From Ktedonobacteraceae bacterium (GTDB lineage Bacteria; Chloroflexota; Ktedonobacteria; Ktedonobacterales; Ktedonobacteraceae), in NCBI GenBank assembly GCA_014896635.1, contig JADBKA010000023.1, positions 1 to 32,494 on the forward strand: a stretch of DNA of 32,494 bases. Reading direction: 5' to 3'. The notes under the pieces were generated by a model. It made no database searches. It was not told the origin of the DNA and saw only the letters and a list, made by a program, of their open reading frames with translations. Position numbers and translations under genes: made by a program. This document shows positions 8,294-16,826 of this stretch, one piece after another (position 1 is the first letter of the stretch; every line of letters begins with the position of its first letter).

Positions 8294-8887
8294 TTACACA
8301 ACACTTCTCTCTCTGAACTGGTTTTACAATTTCCTTAGAATTTCATTAAAGCACCTTAGAGGAGCCTTATAACAGAAGATAACGCAGCAACCGGGAGAAT
8401 AGTAACATGATGTGAGAGGGGATTCTTCAACACCTCTTCCTCTCTCCTCATCCCTCTCAGCAAAGCACTACAGGCAAGGCGGGTTGCCGTTATCCTACAG
8501 AGAACAACGACGAAACCACCAGAAATAGGAGGTCAAAAAGTTCGTCTCCTTCACTTTCAGCCTGTATATTTATCCACAGTACACATCAAGACATATAAAT
8601 TTTGCATTAAAAAATGCATCATTATACTCAAGAGATATACCTGGATAAATATGTCTGATGCCGCGTTATGCTTATATTATACTACTCAGTTTATATAGCA
8701 TAATATTTCTTTACTCAAGATTATTTTATTTTTTATAAAATAACTATCTATCAAGTACTTGGCTCTTCTCGTATACTTAGATTAGAAAAGATATGGCAGG
8801 ATTATGATTCATCTATAAACATAGTCCTCCTCGTATTCAATTCAGGGAGATTTCTCTCTTTCTCTATAAAGAAAAGAGGTTTTTGCA
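8294..8887. other. 594-bp AT-rich intergenic region with several dyads
   Basis: This region separates the divergent GH15 and small exported protein genes. It is clearly AT-richer than its surroundings. It holds TGCATT-AAAA-AATGCA (8603-8618), a longer dyad with TATGC (8667-8671) and GCATA (8698-8702) arms, and TTATTTTAT-TTTTT-ATAAAATAA (8721-8743). No open frame here looks like a gene. Both promoters must lie here, but no convincing -35/-10 pair could be assigned. Confidence 0.5.
8855..8879 (+). promoter_or_regulatory. Hairpin that can cover the ribosome binding site
   Basis: CTCTTT (8856-8861) pairs with AAAGAG (8873-8878), which forms the first part of the AGAGG ribosome site of the gene starting at 8888. 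Folding would sequester the site and opening would expose it. The dyad is read directly; control of translation is inferred. Confidence 0.35.
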
Positions 8888-9286
8888 ATGAACATACCGA
8901 ACATTACAAAACCAACATTACAGCGCAGACAACTATTAGCCGGCGCCTTCGCCTTAGGCGTATCAGCCCTCATCGGTTTCACTGCCGCAGGCACTCTCAG
9001 CACACAGCATGCGATGGCAAATAATAGATACGATGATCCAGAAAACAAAGAGGAAGCGAATTCTTCTGATAATTATGGATCAGATGATTACGGGAAAGGC
9101 AAACATAAAAAAGGTAAAGGCAAGCAAAAGAAGGAACAGAAACCTACGCCTCAGCCCACAGCCAGGCCAACCGAAAAGCCTGTTCCTCAACCAACAGAGA
9201 AACCCGCGCCAGCGCCTAAAGCCGTTCCCGCCGTCCCGGCGCTGCCACCGACGGGCAGCGATCCCGGGTCAGTGCAGCTCCCATAG
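8888..9286 (+). CDS. Small exported protein with Tat-like signal and Pro/Lys-rich tail
   Basis: A 132-residue protein not assigned to a named family. The N-terminus has twin arginines (QRRQLLAGA, residues 12-20), a hydrophobic core (21-38) and a probable cleavage site after AMA (44). The mature part is first acidic and Asn/Asp-rich (45-68), then strongly basic (GKGKHKKGKGKQKK, ~69-82), then made of PTEKP and PQPT repeats (86-112). It ends PALPPTGSDPGSVQLP. LPPTG (119-123) fits the LPXTG sortase pattern, but no hydrophobic segment or basic tail follows, so classical sortase anchoring is not supported. A second small Pro-rich exported protein lies at 16144. The start has AGAGG 8-9 nt upstream, inside a hairpin. 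Confidence 0.7.
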   Translation: MNIPNITKPTLQRRQLLAGAFALGVSALIGFTAAGTLSTQHAMANNRYDDPENKEEANSSDNYGSDDYGKGKHKKGKGKQKKEQKPTPQPTARPTEKPVPQPTEKPAPAPKAVPAVPALPPTGSDPGSVQLP

Positions 9287-9293
9287 AATGATG

Positions 9294-9339
9294 TGTCGCA
9301 AGAGATGCCTTACTGAGGCATCTCTTGCGACATGTTTTT
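9294..9339 (+). terminator. Strong rho-independent terminator
   Basis: A 16-bp perfect stem (9294-9309 with 9317-9332) around TTACTGA is followed by a T-tract at 9335-9339. It sits between the convergent small exported protein gene and hemB, and the symmetrical stem could help stop the hem transcript too. Confidence 0.85.
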
Positions 9340-9401
9340 CGGAGACCCGGCGAACCCGCCAGGAGGGTTTTGCCCTCATGAGCCTCCCTTTTCTGTGCAG
9401 T

Positions 9402-10385
9402 TCATGCGAATGATCTCAGCCATTGGGCAACATCGGGTGCAAAGTAGGTAATGATCATGTCGGCGCCTGCACGCCGGATGCCGGTCAGCACTTCCATGAC
9501 GACGCGGCGCTCGTCCAGCCAGCCAGCTTTTGCTGCCGCTTTGATCATCGCGTATTCGCCGCTCACGTTATAAGCGGCCAGCGGCAGATTGCAGTGATCG
9601 CGCACCCGGCGGATCACATCCAGGTAGGCCAGCGCCGGCTTGACCATCACGATATCGGCGCCCTCCGCGATATCAAGATCAACCTCGCGCAGCGCCTCGC
9701 GTGCGTTGGCCGGGTCCATCTGGTAGGCGCGCCTGTCGCCAAACTGTGGTGCAGAGTCGGCAGCTTCGCGGAACGGCCCGTAGAAACCCGACGCGAATTT
9801 GGCCGAGTAGGCCATAATCGGCGTCTGCTTGAAGCCATGCTCATCGAGCACGCGACGGATGGCACCTACGCGGCCATCCATCATATCGGATGGCGCCACA
9901 ATGTCAGCTCCCGCCTCAACATGGGAGAGCGCCATGCGCGCTAGCAATTCCAGCGATTCGTCATTCTGCACCACGCTGTTATGAATTACACCGCAATGGC
10001 CATGACTGGTGTACTCGCACAGGCACACATCAGTGATCACCAGCGTCTCCGGCGCAGCCGCTTTGAGACGGCGAATGGCCTGCTGAATAATGCCCTGCTC
10101 AGCATATGCCTGCGATCCAACCTCATCTTTCGCGCCGGGAATGCCAAAGAGCAGCACCGCCGGAATGCCCAGTCCGGCGATACGCTCTATTTCACGCCCC
10201 AGGTGCTCCAGCGGCCACTGCATCACACCCGGCATCGAGGAGATCTCGCGCGGCTCAGCCAGGCCCTCGGCGATGAACAATGGATAAATGAGCTGATCGA
10301 CGCTCAGATGCGTCTCCCGCACAAGAGAACGCAGCTTTTCGTTCTGGCGGGTGCGTCGTAAACGCACAGTTGGAAATGTGCTCAT
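9402..10385 (-). CDS. hemB: Porphobilinogen synthase (delta-aminolevulinic acid dehydratase)
   Basis: A 327-residue protein of standard HemB length. It condenses two 5-aminolevulinate molecules to porphobilinogen in the cytoplasm. The cysteine-rich metal site [14 protein letters not shown] (119-132; C121, C123, C131) marks the zinc-dependent type. The two Schiff-base lysines are in [16 protein letters not shown] (K196) and [10 protein letters not shown] (K249). It is the last gene of the hem cluster, 17 nt after hemL, and the order hemA-C-D-Q-L-B supplies everything needed from glutamyl-tRNA to uroporphyrinogen III. Transcription probably ends in the hairpin-rich stretch at 9294-9400. Confidence 0.97.
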   Translation of the reverse strand: MSTFPTVRLRRTRQNEKLRSLVRETHLSVDQLIYPLFIAEGLAEPREISSMPGVMQWPLEHLGREIERIAGLGIPAVLLFGIPGAKDEVGSQAYAEQGIIQQAIRRLKAAAPETLVITDVCLCEYTSHGHCGVIHNSVVQNDESLELLARMALSHVEAGADIVAPSDMMDGRVGAIRRVLDEHGFKQTPIMAYSAKFASGFYGPFREAADSAPQFGDRRAYQMDPANAREALREVDLDIAEGADIVMVKPALAYLDVIRRVRDHCNLPLAAYNVSGEYAMIKAAAKAGWLDERRVVMEVLTGIRRAGADMIITYFAPDVAQWLRSFA

Positions 10386-10402
10386 GAAAAATCTCCCGCA
10401 AG

Positions 10403-11725
10403 TTATGCCACCGCTTGTAACGCAGCTTCAGCCGCCTTTACCGTCTCTTCGATCATCGCATCGTCCAGCGCCAGCGAGAGGAAGCAGGCTTCAAATTGCG
10501 ACGGAGGCAGATAGATGCCACGCTTGAGCATCTCCCAGAAGTAGAGCGCAAAATGGGCTGTATCAGATCGCTTTGCCTGCACATAGTTGGTGACGGGTTC
10601 ACGGTTGAAGTAGAGGCAGAACATGGCGCCGATGCGCACAAATTGCGCTGCGACACCGCTGTCACGCAGAGCCTTCTGCATGCCCGCAGTCAGGAGTTGT
10701 CCCTTTTGCTCAAGTTTATCATATTGTCCCGCTTTGCGCAGTTCTTTAAGTGTGGCGATACCGGCAGCCATCGCCAGGGGATTGCCGGAGAGCGTGCCTG
10801 CCTGATACATCGAGCCGAGCGGTGCAACAAGCTGCATAATGTCGTGCCGCCCGCCATATGCTCCAACCGGCAGGCCGCCGCCAATGATCTTGCCCAGACA
10901 GGTGAGATCAGGCAGAATGCCCACGCGCTCTTGCATTCCCCCCAGGCCAACGCGAAAGCCGGTCATCACCTCGTCGAAGATCAACAGCGCACCATAGTGG
11001 CGCGTGAGTTCGCGCAACCGCTCCAGGAAGCCCGGCTCAGGCAGCACCAGGCCCATATTGGCGGCAACCGGCTCGACGATGATAGCAGCGATTTCATCAG
11101 GATAGGCGCGGAAGAGTTGCTCGACTGCGGCGCTGTCATTGTATTCGGCGATCAGTGTATTGCTAGTTGTTTCTGCCGGTACGCCGGGGCTGTCCGGTAG
11201 ACCCATTGTCGCCACGCCTGATCCGGCCTGTACCAGCAACATATCGGCATGGCCATGATAGCAGCCGCTGAACTTGATGATCTTGCTGCGTCCTGTGTAG
11301 GCGCGCGCCAGGCGCAGGGCGCTCATGGTCGCCTCGGTGCCAGAATTGACGAAGCGAATAATCTCGACCGAAGGGACGCTCTCGATCACCAGCTTTGCCA
11401 GTTCGTTCTCTGCCTGCGTCGGCGCGCCAAAACTGAAGCCGCGCTTACCAGCCTCGATCACGGCTTCCAGCACCGCCGGGTGCGTATGGCCGAGAATCAT
11501 CGGCCCCCAGGACTGCACGTAATCGAGGTAGCGGTTGCCGTCCACGTCGTAGAGGTACGGCCCTTCGGCTCGATCAATAAACACGGGATTACCGCCCACT
11601 GCACGAAAAGCGCGTACAGGACTGTTTACCCCACCGGGCAGCAGTTGCTGCGCCTCCGCAAAAAGCTCCCGCGAGCGCGCAAGCATGAGAGTGAGGTCTT
11701 TCTCCTCACGCTGGTGCTGAGCCAT
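10403..11725 (-). CDS. hemL: Glutamate-1-semialdehyde 2,1-aminomutase
   Basis: A 440-residue class III aminotransferase-fold enzyme. It moves the amino group of glutamate-1-semialdehyde to give 5-aminolevulinate, the second step of the C5 pathway after HemA. Signatures are [13 protein letters not shown] near the start, [28 protein letters not shown], the PLP-ring aspartate in [13 protein letters not shown] (D251) and the PLP lysine in [17 protein letters not shown] (K279). The gene starts 9 nt after the hemQ stop and has GGAGAG upstream, so it is co-transcribed with the cluster. The N-terminal ~12 residues are an extra tail compared with the core family. Confidence 0.97.
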   Translation of the reverse strand: MAQHQREEKDLTLMLARSRELFAEAQQLLPGGVNSPVRAFRAVGGNPVFIDRAEGPYLYDVDGNRYLDYVQSWGPMILGHTHPAVLEAVIEAGKRGFSFGAPTQAENELAKLVIESVPSVEIIRFVNSGTEATMSALRLARAYTGRSKIIKFSGCYHGHADMLLVQAGSGVATMGLPDSPGVPAETTSNTLIAEYNDSAAVEQLFRAYPDEIAAIIVEPVAANMGLVLPEPGFLERLRELTRHYGALLIFDEVMTGFRVGLGGMQERVGILPDLTCLGKIIGGGLPVGAYGGRHDIMQLVAPLGSMYQAGTLSGNPLAMAAGIATLKELRKAGQYDKLEQKGQLLTAGMQKALRDSGVAAQFVRIGAMFCLYFNREPVTNYVQAKRSDTAHFALYFWEMLKRGIYLPPSQFEACFLSLALDDAMIEETVKAAEAALQAVA

Positions 11726-11734
11726 GTTTCTCTC

Positions 11735-12499
11735 CTATGCTCCCAGGGCATCCAGAATTTCGTTCATAGGCTGGGCGATGCAGGTAAACATCGGCGTATC
11801 ACGCAGCGTATAGCTGCTGGCTTCCGATTCGCGCATCTCCTGAACGAGATCCAGGAAATCGGCGATATTATCAGATTCAAAAGCCACCACGAACTCCTGG
11901 TCATCCAGGCCAAAAGAATAGGTGGTATTGATTGTGATATTAGGATATTTTACCCCATAACGTATATGTTCGTTCATCATACGTTTGCGCTCTTCCAGCG
12001 GCAGCCTGTACCAGGCACGAGTTTTGATGAACGGGTAGACGAATAGATACGGCTTATCATACGGTTTGATCACCAGGCGGGGATCGTGCGCACCGCGTGC
12101 ATTCTTGCCGACATAGACCGAGCGCTTGGTCATGGAGAGGAAGCTGTGTGACTCGCGCAGGTAGGGTCCGATGGCGCTACGGCGAATCTGGCTATTGAGC
12201 GAGCGCAGATCTTCGACGTCATAGGCGGCCTGCCACAGCATGAAGTCGCAATCGGAGCGCAGGCCATACAGGCCATAGCTGCGAATCAGCTTCTCCTGCC
12301 CGTAATCCTCGACGATTTTCGTCAACTGCTGCCTACCCTGTGCGCGCACTTCAGCCGGCTGGAGCAGCCACTGTGGATCAAGTTTGTAGAAAGAGAAGCG
12401 CACAAACTGGCGCGGCTGCCTGGGCTTCGGCTGCGCGGCCTGAGGCGTTACCTGGCTCTGAATCTCGTCTGATTGTTTGTTAACAGTTTGCTCTATCAT
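11735..12499 (-). CDS. hemQ: Coproheme decarboxylase HemQ (chlorite dismutase family)
   Basis: A 254-residue protein. After a Gln/Pro-rich N-terminal tail (1-30) comes the ferredoxin-like repeat fold of the chlorite dismutase family. The HemQ signatures are VYPFIKTRAWYRLPLEERKRMMNEH, with the reactive tyrosine Y155 and proximal heme ligand H178, and YSFGLDDQEFVVAFE. HemQ decarboxylates coproheme to heme b in the coproporphyrin-dependent route of Gram-positive-type bacteria. The loop between Tyr and His is shorter than in Firmicutes HemQ as far as can be judged by eye. The frame extends upstream, but the ATG at 12499 has AGGAAA nearby and overlaps the hemD end by 20 bp, the better start in this packed cluster. 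Confidence 0.9.
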   Translation of the reverse strand: MIEQTVNKQSDEIQSQVTPQAAQPKPRQPRQFVRFSFYKLDPQWLLQPAEVRAQGRQQLTKIVEDYGQEKLIRSYGLYGLRSDCDFMLWQAAYDVEDLRSLNSQIRRSAIGPYLRESHSFLSMTKRSVYVGKNARGAHDPRLVIKPYDKPYLFVYPFIKTRAWYRLPLEERKRMMNEHIRYGVKYPNITINTTYSFGLDDQEFVVAFESDNIADFLDLVQEMRESEASSYTLRDTPMFTCIAQPMNEILDALGA

Positions 12500-13391
12500 C
12501 GGTTTCCTGTTTTCCTTTCTTGAAAAATTGCACCATTGCTTCCACAAGACCGTCAATCGTGAACTCTTGCGCCTCAACATCCACTTGCAGGCCCAGTTCG
12601 CGCGCGGTCCGTGCAGTGATTGGACCAATACAGGCGATGACGGGCCGGGCCGTGTGCCGGGCTGTGTGCATCACCAGGTCCAGAGCAGAGCTACCATCAC
12701 TCAGCTCACAGCCCTTCAACCATGCGACAAAATTGCGCACCGTTGAGGAGCTGGTAAAGGTTAAAATAGCGAGCTCCTGCTGCTGCAAGAGGCGCAGCCC
12801 TTCACGCCCTCGCTCATCGCCGGGCGAGACAGCGGCGGTAGTATAAGCTGCAACTTCATCAACAATAGCTCCGGCGGAGCGCAGTTCTGTCACCAGCACT
12901 TTGCGCGCTTCGGCAGCACGCGCCAGCAGGATACGCAGTCCCATAAGCGAGCGTCCTCGCCTCTGCGCATCCTCCCGAAGAGCTGCTGCAACGGCTTCGG
13001 CAATGTATGCGCCGGGGACGAGATCGGCAGTCAGACCATAGCGTTGCAGCGCCGCAGCCGTCGCCGGACCAATAGCCGCTATGCGCACCTGCCGCATGGC
13101 ACGTGGCTCGCGGCCCAGCGTGCGCAGGCGATCAAGACAGATGGTGACGCCATTGACGCTGGTAAAGATCAGCCAGTCGTATCTCTCACCTTCATCCGCG
13201 TAAAGACGCTGCAAGGCTGCATCCAGTTGCCGCCAGTCACGCGGTGGCTCAATACGGATCGCCGGCAATTCGACGGGAACTGCGCCAAGCGCGCGCAACC
13301 GCTCACTCAGTACAGCAGCCTGCTCGCGTGTTCTTGTCACCAGCACACGCTTTCCCTGTAATGGTGATATCGTAGTTGGGAGTTCAGACAT
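12480..13391 (-). CDS. hemD: Uroporphyrinogen-III synthase
   Basis: A 303-residue two-domain HemD. It flips ring D and closes hydroxymethylbilane to uroporphyrinogen III. The sequence is diverse in this family, but typical parts are visible: GKRVLVTRTREQA at the start, LPAIRIEP, WLIFTSVNGV (~70-79), VRIAAIGPATAAAL, VDEVAAYTT, LTFTSSSTVRNF and CIGPITARTARELGL. The chosen ATG (13391) overlaps the hemC stop as ATGTCTGA, an 8-bp overlap that suggests translational coupling; a longer frame upstream is hemC sequence. Its 3' end overlaps hemQ by 20 bp. Confidence 0.93.
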   Translation of the reverse strand: MSELPTTISPLQGKRVLVTRTREQAAVLSERLRALGAVPVELPAIRIEPPRDWRQLDAALQRLYADEGERYDWLIFTSVNGVTICLDRLRTLGREPRAMRQVRIAAIGPATAAALQRYGLTADLVPGAYIAEAVAAALREDAQRRGRSLMGLRILLARAAEARKVLVTELRSAGAIVDEVAAYTTAAVSPGDERGREGLRLLQQQELAILTFTSSSTVRNFVAWLKGCELSDGSSALDLVMHTARHTARPVIACIGPITARTARELGLQVDVEAQEFTIDGLVEAMVQFFKKGKQETDDRANC

Positions 13392-14397
13392 AGCGCGGCT
13401 CTCGCTCTCTGGCAGCGCTGACTTCGCCGATAATCTCAGACGCACCCTGTGCCAGCGCCTCTTCGCCCAGGCTCATGCCCAGGTTTTTGCTGGCCTGCCC
13501 GGCATGCTCAAGATCTGCCGCTGGCGGCCACGCGATGCTTTTTTGCACTCGAATAGCGCGTTGCCCATCCAGGCTGGCAACCAGTCCACGCAGTGTCAAC
13601 ATGCCATGCTCAACACAGCCATAAGCGGCAACGGGCAGGTAGCAGCCAGCTCCCAGGCGGCGCATGAACATGCGTTCCGCGTCTACTGCCGCCTGCAATG
13701 CCACATCCTTAAGTGGCTCCAGCAAAGCCAGCAGCGCAGGCTCATTACGTATCTCCAATGCGAGCGCCCCCTGACCCGGCGCGGGCATCAGCACTTCAAC
13801 CGGGAAATAAACCAGTTGCCCGGCAAGCTGCTCCTGCATGCCAAGCCTGTGCAGGCCGGCAGCAGCCAGGATAATACCATCATAATCGCCAGCAGCGAGC
13901 TTGCGCAGGCGCGTATCAACGTTGCCACGCAGCGGGAGAATCTGCGCATCGGGACAGAGCTGGCGGATCTGAGCCGTGCGCCGCAGACTACAGGTGCCGA
14001 TGCGCAGCGGCACTTCACGTACCTTCTCCTTGACCGGCTGTAATCCTTGCCGAGAGAGCGTGAACGGCTCATTAGCAATAAAGACATCGCGCACATCTTC
14101 GCGCGGTCCCATTACCACGACGCGCAAATCATCAGGCTGGACGGTCGGCAGATCTTTCAGACTGTGAACTGCGAGATCAATACGCCGTTCACGCAGCGCA
14201 TGTTCTATTTCCGTCACAAAAACGCCATCGCCGCCAATGCGCGACAGTGGCATATCCGTCACACGATCACCTACTGTGTGAATCTGCTCAACCGTAATTT
14301 CAAGAGCGGGCCACAGTGCGCTCAGCCGCTCGATCACCTGAGATGTCTGCCTCATTGCGAGCTTGCTTGCCCGCGTCCCTATCGTAATACGCTGCAT
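13384..14397 (-). CDS. hemC: Hydroxymethylbilane synthase (porphobilinogen deaminase)
   Basis: A 337-residue HemC that joins four porphobilinogen units. Visible features are the N-terminal ITIGTRASKLAMRQT, HSLKDLP (79-84, with catalytic Asp82), the arginine-rich GTCSLRRTAQ and RGNVDTRL substrate-binding segments, APGQGALALE (206-215) and the dipyrromethane-cofactor cysteine in RRLGAGCYLPVAAYG (C252). The ATG at 14397 is required by the conserved N-terminus and has GAGGA upstream. This start lies 98 bp inside the 3' end of hemA, an unusually long overlap; see findings. Confidence 0.96.
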   Translation of the reverse strand: MQRITIGTRASKLAMRQTSQVIERLSALWPALEITVEQIHTVGDRVTDMPLSRIGGDGVFVTEIEHALRERRIDLAVHSLKDLPTVQPDDLRVVVMGPREDVRDVFIANEPFTLSRQGLQPVKEKVREVPLRIGTCSLRRTAQIRQLCPDAQILPLRGNVDTRLRKLAAGDYDGIILAAAGLHRLGMQEQLAGQLVYFPVEVLMPAPGQGALALEIRNEPALLALLEPLKDVALQAAVDAERMFMRRLGAGCYLPVAAYGCVEHGMLTLRGLVASLDGQRAIRVQKSIAWPPAADLEHAGQASKNLGMSLGEEALAQGASEIIGEVSAAREREPRYV

Positions 14398-15679
14398 GTT
14401 CCTCTTCCAGACCGAATAGATAGCGTAGCGCCTCGGCATAGATATGTCCTCGCCCATCTGCCGCCGCCTCTTTCAAACGCAACATGGGCGTATGCAATAG
14501 TTTATTCACCAGGCGCGTCGAGAGTTCCTGCACGGCGGCCAGCTCGCGCTCAGAAAGCGTACTGGAGAACTGGCGCATTGCGCGCGCCAGTTCCTGCTGG
14601 CGCAGATCGTCCATATGCCGTCGTAGATCGCTGATGGTGCCAACCACGCTCAGCGAGGCCAGCCAGCGCATAAAAGCGCCGGATTCCTGCGCGATAATAG
14701 CCTGTACATGTTCTACTTCCTGCAAGCGCAGGCCGATGCCGCGCTCAACTTCAGCCTGCAAATCATCCAGATTATAGAGATGCACGCCGGGAAAAGCCGC
14801 GACGGCAGGATCAACGTCACGTGGCAGAGCAATATCAATCAGCAGGAGCAAACGCTGTGCATGCTGCGCGCGTCTCTCGCTCACAGAGCGCATCAGCGCC
14901 GGCGTGATAATCGCATGTGGCGCCGTCGTTGAGCTAATGACCACATCCGCCTCTCCCAATGCATCGGCCAGCTCGCTAAACGGGCGATGCTCCGCTCCAA
15001 GCTCGCGCGCCAGTTCAGCCGCCGGCCCCTGTGTACGGTTGACGATCACCAGTCGCCCGGCTCCATGCGCGCGCAGATTGCGGGCCGCCAGTTCGCTCAT
15101 CTTTCCCGATCCCACCAGCAGCACACTGGCCTGCGTGAAGTCGGGGAAAAGGTGACGCGCTAGCTGGACCGCCACGTGACTTACCGATGCCGCGTTACGG
15201 CTGATTCCTGTCTCGCTGCGCGCACGCTTGCCAGTCACGACAGCAGCCCTGAAGAGCGCCGAGAGGATCGGGCCGCAGTAGCCGCCACTTTGCGCGATTT
15301 CGAGAGATTCCACCACCTGCCCCTGGATCTGCGGCTCACCGGGAACCAGCGAATAAAGGCCACAGGCCACACCAAAAAGATGCTCTATTGCTTCCTGGTC
15401 AGCCAGAAAATAACAATGAGCATCAATCTCATTGAAGGGTACTCGGCGCTCTTCACTCAATACCTGGAGTAGCCCGGCGCGCACCTCCTGCACGTCATCC
15501 AGTTCAGCAGGTACAGCGTATACTTCCACACGGTTACAGGTTGAGAGAATCACACATTCCTGCACAACCTTGCAGACTGCCTGGAGAAGCTGAGGACCCT
15601 GACGGGATGAACAGGCGAGACGCTCACGCAACTCGATGGGCGCAGTGGTATGGTCAACGCCAACAACGACGATACGCAT
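14300..15679 (-). CDS. hemA: Glutamyl-tRNA reductase
   Basis: A 459-residue NADPH-dependent enzyme, the first committed and usually rate-limiting step of C5 heme synthesis. It has the N-terminal catalytic domain with VGVDHTTAPIELRERL and the nucleophile Cys48 in LSTCNRVEVYA, the LVPGEPQIQGQV motif (111-122), the NADPH domain with VLLVGSGKMSELAARNL (187-203) and ISSTTAPHAI, and the C-terminal dimerisation helix (~330-430). It is the first gene of the minus-strand hem cluster. A GGAG site lies a little far (about 13 nt) from the ATG at 15679. The last ~33 residues are an acidic and basic tail whose DNA also encodes the start of HemC. Confidence 0.96.
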   Translation of the reverse strand: MRIVVVGVDHTTAPIELRERLACSSRQGPQLLQAVCKVVQECVILSTCNRVEVYAVPAELDDVQEVRAGLLQVLSEERRVPFNEIDAHCYFLADQEAIEHLFGVACGLYSLVPGEPQIQGQVVESLEIAQSGGYCGPILSALFRAAVVTGKRARSETGISRNAASVSHVAVQLARHLFPDFTQASVLLVGSGKMSELAARNLRAHGAGRLVIVNRTQGPAAELARELGAEHRPFSELADALGEADVVISSTTAPHAIITPALMRSVSERRAQHAQRLLLLIDIALPRDVDPAVAAFPGVHLYNLDDLQAEVERGIGLRLQEVEHVQAIIAQESGAFMRWLASLSVVGTISDLRRHMDDLRQQELARAMRQFSSTLSERELAAVQELSTRLVNKLLHTPMLRLKEAAADGRGHIYAEALRYLFGLEEEHAAYYDRDAGKQARNEADISGDRAAERTVARS

Positions 15680-16143
15680 GGAAATCTCAAATCTCCAAAA
15701 AATTCTAATGATCTCACCAATCTATAGAGATTTTAGTGTTTTTTTCAGATTCGTCAAGAGCGGGGAGCCGGATATCTCATCAGAAAAGCACCCGATATTT
15801 TCTCAGGCAAACGCCTGATATATCCATGCCGTTCCCTGCGGGGTCTGGCTCTGGCCCGATGCCGGGCCACACCATATTTTATCAAATCTTCTATTAAAGA
15901 AGAAGCAAGGATATCCCCATTCGCGTGAACTTTAGGGGATCTTCTTCCTTGCAAAAAAGAAAAATGAGTTTCTTCAAAAACATCTATAGATGTTTTCCGA
16001 TTGTATTTACCTGTATACTGATAATGGGCTGAGCAATCTCATCAGCTTCACAGGTAGCGAGTAATTTTTTCAAAATTTGCTCCGACCTGTTTTTTTGTAG
16101 ATCAGTACATTCTAAGAGCGAATTGCAGAAAGGATTCTCACAT
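15680..16143. other. Structured divergent region between hemA and a small exported protein gene
   Basis: No gene is seen in these 464 bases, but dyads are dense. They are TCAGGC-AAAC-GCCTGA (15803-15818), TGGCCC-GATGCC-GGGCCA (15852-15869), a long imperfect GCAAGGA/ATCCCC stem around 15906-15954 and a 20-bp palindrome at 15977-15996. ATCTATAGA occurs near each end. On the minus strand TATAGA (15726-15721) with CTGAAA 16 bp upstream is a possible hemA promoter. Confidence 0.5.
15977..15996. promoter_or_regulatory. Perfect 20-bp palindrome, candidate operator
   Basis: AAAACATCTATAGATGTTTT is fully self-complementary. It lies just upstream of TATACT (16014-16019), a possible -10 for the gene at 16144, so it would cover the -35 region. 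The core ATCTATAGA recurs at 15720-15728 over the probable hemA -10. Operator function is inferred. Confidence 0.45.
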
Positions 16144-16509
16144 ATGCGAAAATTCTCTTTCTTGAAATGGAAACGGACTGGCCTGTTGATCGCGGCAGGG
16201 CTACTGGCAATCGTGACGGCCATTCCTCTGATAGCTCATGCGGGTGGTGGTCCGCTGCCAACCGTCCAGACTGTCTATCCACCAAAGCAGGTGAGCCATC
16301 CGGCTCCCAAACCCACTCCCAGACCAAAACAGACGCCGCCACCCAAACCTACTCCGACAAAGCAGTCATGTTCTCAGCCGCAGCAGGATTGCTACACTTC
16401 ACCTGACTGGTCCCCTGACTCAATGAACCGGTTCGTGCAGGATATTATGCAGCAGACGGACAGTGCCTTGCAGCAGGGATCTTCCCACGCGGCAAACACG
16501 GGACGCTAA
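16144..16509 (+). CDS. Small exported proline-rich protein
   Basis: A 121-residue protein of no recognised family. It has a classic Sec signal peptide: basic MRKFSFLKWKR, hydrophobic core (12-31) and likely cleavage after AHA (33). The mature part has a Pro/Lys/Thr-rich stretch (52-74, PKPTPRPKQTPPPKPTP type), a C-x6-C pair (C76, C83) that could form a disulfide, and a polar Gln/Ser-rich end. The ATG at 16144 has AAGGA about 9 nt upstream; a TTG 21 nt further upstream is less likely. In layout (exported, Pro/Lys-rich, short) it resembles the 132-residue protein at 8888, although the two do not look homologous. Confidence 0.7.
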   Translation: MRKFSFLKWKRTGLLIAAGLLAIVTAIPLIAHAGGGPLPTVQTVYPPKQVSHPAPKPTPRPKQTPPPKPTPTKQSCSQPQQDCYTSPDWSPDSMNRFVQDIMQQTDSALQQGSSHAANTGR

Positions 16510-16826
16510 ATGCGCTGGTAAAACGACAGTGGACAAATCCGTTATAGTAAGGGCGACACTCGCGGTCGCCCTGGACCCTTTCTCTGTATGTATTTCGCCG
16601 CTCTATCTTCATTTGACCGAGACAACCCCTGCAAAATTCTTCTCACGGGTACGTTCCTCATAATAGAGAGCCAATGCAGAATCAAGAAAGCCATGCAGAA
16701 AAAGAGCGAGCGTTGAAGAACTTTGCTTTGTAACGCTCTCTGTAACGATTTACGGACGGTAGCCTGATATGCTAGAGCTGACAATTATCACAGCAGCAAG
16801 CATGGCTTGCAGAAAGCAGGATATCT
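16510..16826. other. Intergenic region with two hairpins
   Basis: AGGGCGAC (16550-16557) pairs with GTCGCCCT (16565-16572), directly followed by the recurring 10-mer CCCTGGACCC. A second hairpin is GAGCGTT (16708-16714) with AACGCTC (16732-16738). The first may terminate the small exported protein transcript; no clear promoter for the AraC gene was found. Confidence 0.45.

Noticed and set aside
9294..9332. Long inverted repeat as a possible attachment site or CRISPR-like unit
   Set aside because: It occurs once, sits between convergent genes and has a T-tract, so a terminator explains it.
10496..11200. 234-codon plus-strand frame inside hemL
   Set aside because: It is antisense to conserved HemL motifs and lacks family similarity.
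11249..12046. 265-codon plus-strand frame across hemL and hemQ
   Set aside because: It crosses two certain genes in antisense, has no ribosome site and gives no recognisable protein.
15680..16143. Cobalamin- or other known riboswitch before hemA
   Set aside because: Dyads are present, but no known riboswitch consensus could be recognised and the hemA leader seems short.
16542..16784. 80-codon minus-strand frame with a hydrophobic stretch
   Set aside because: It spans two hairpins and the recurring 10-mer, has no ribosome site and shows no family pattern.
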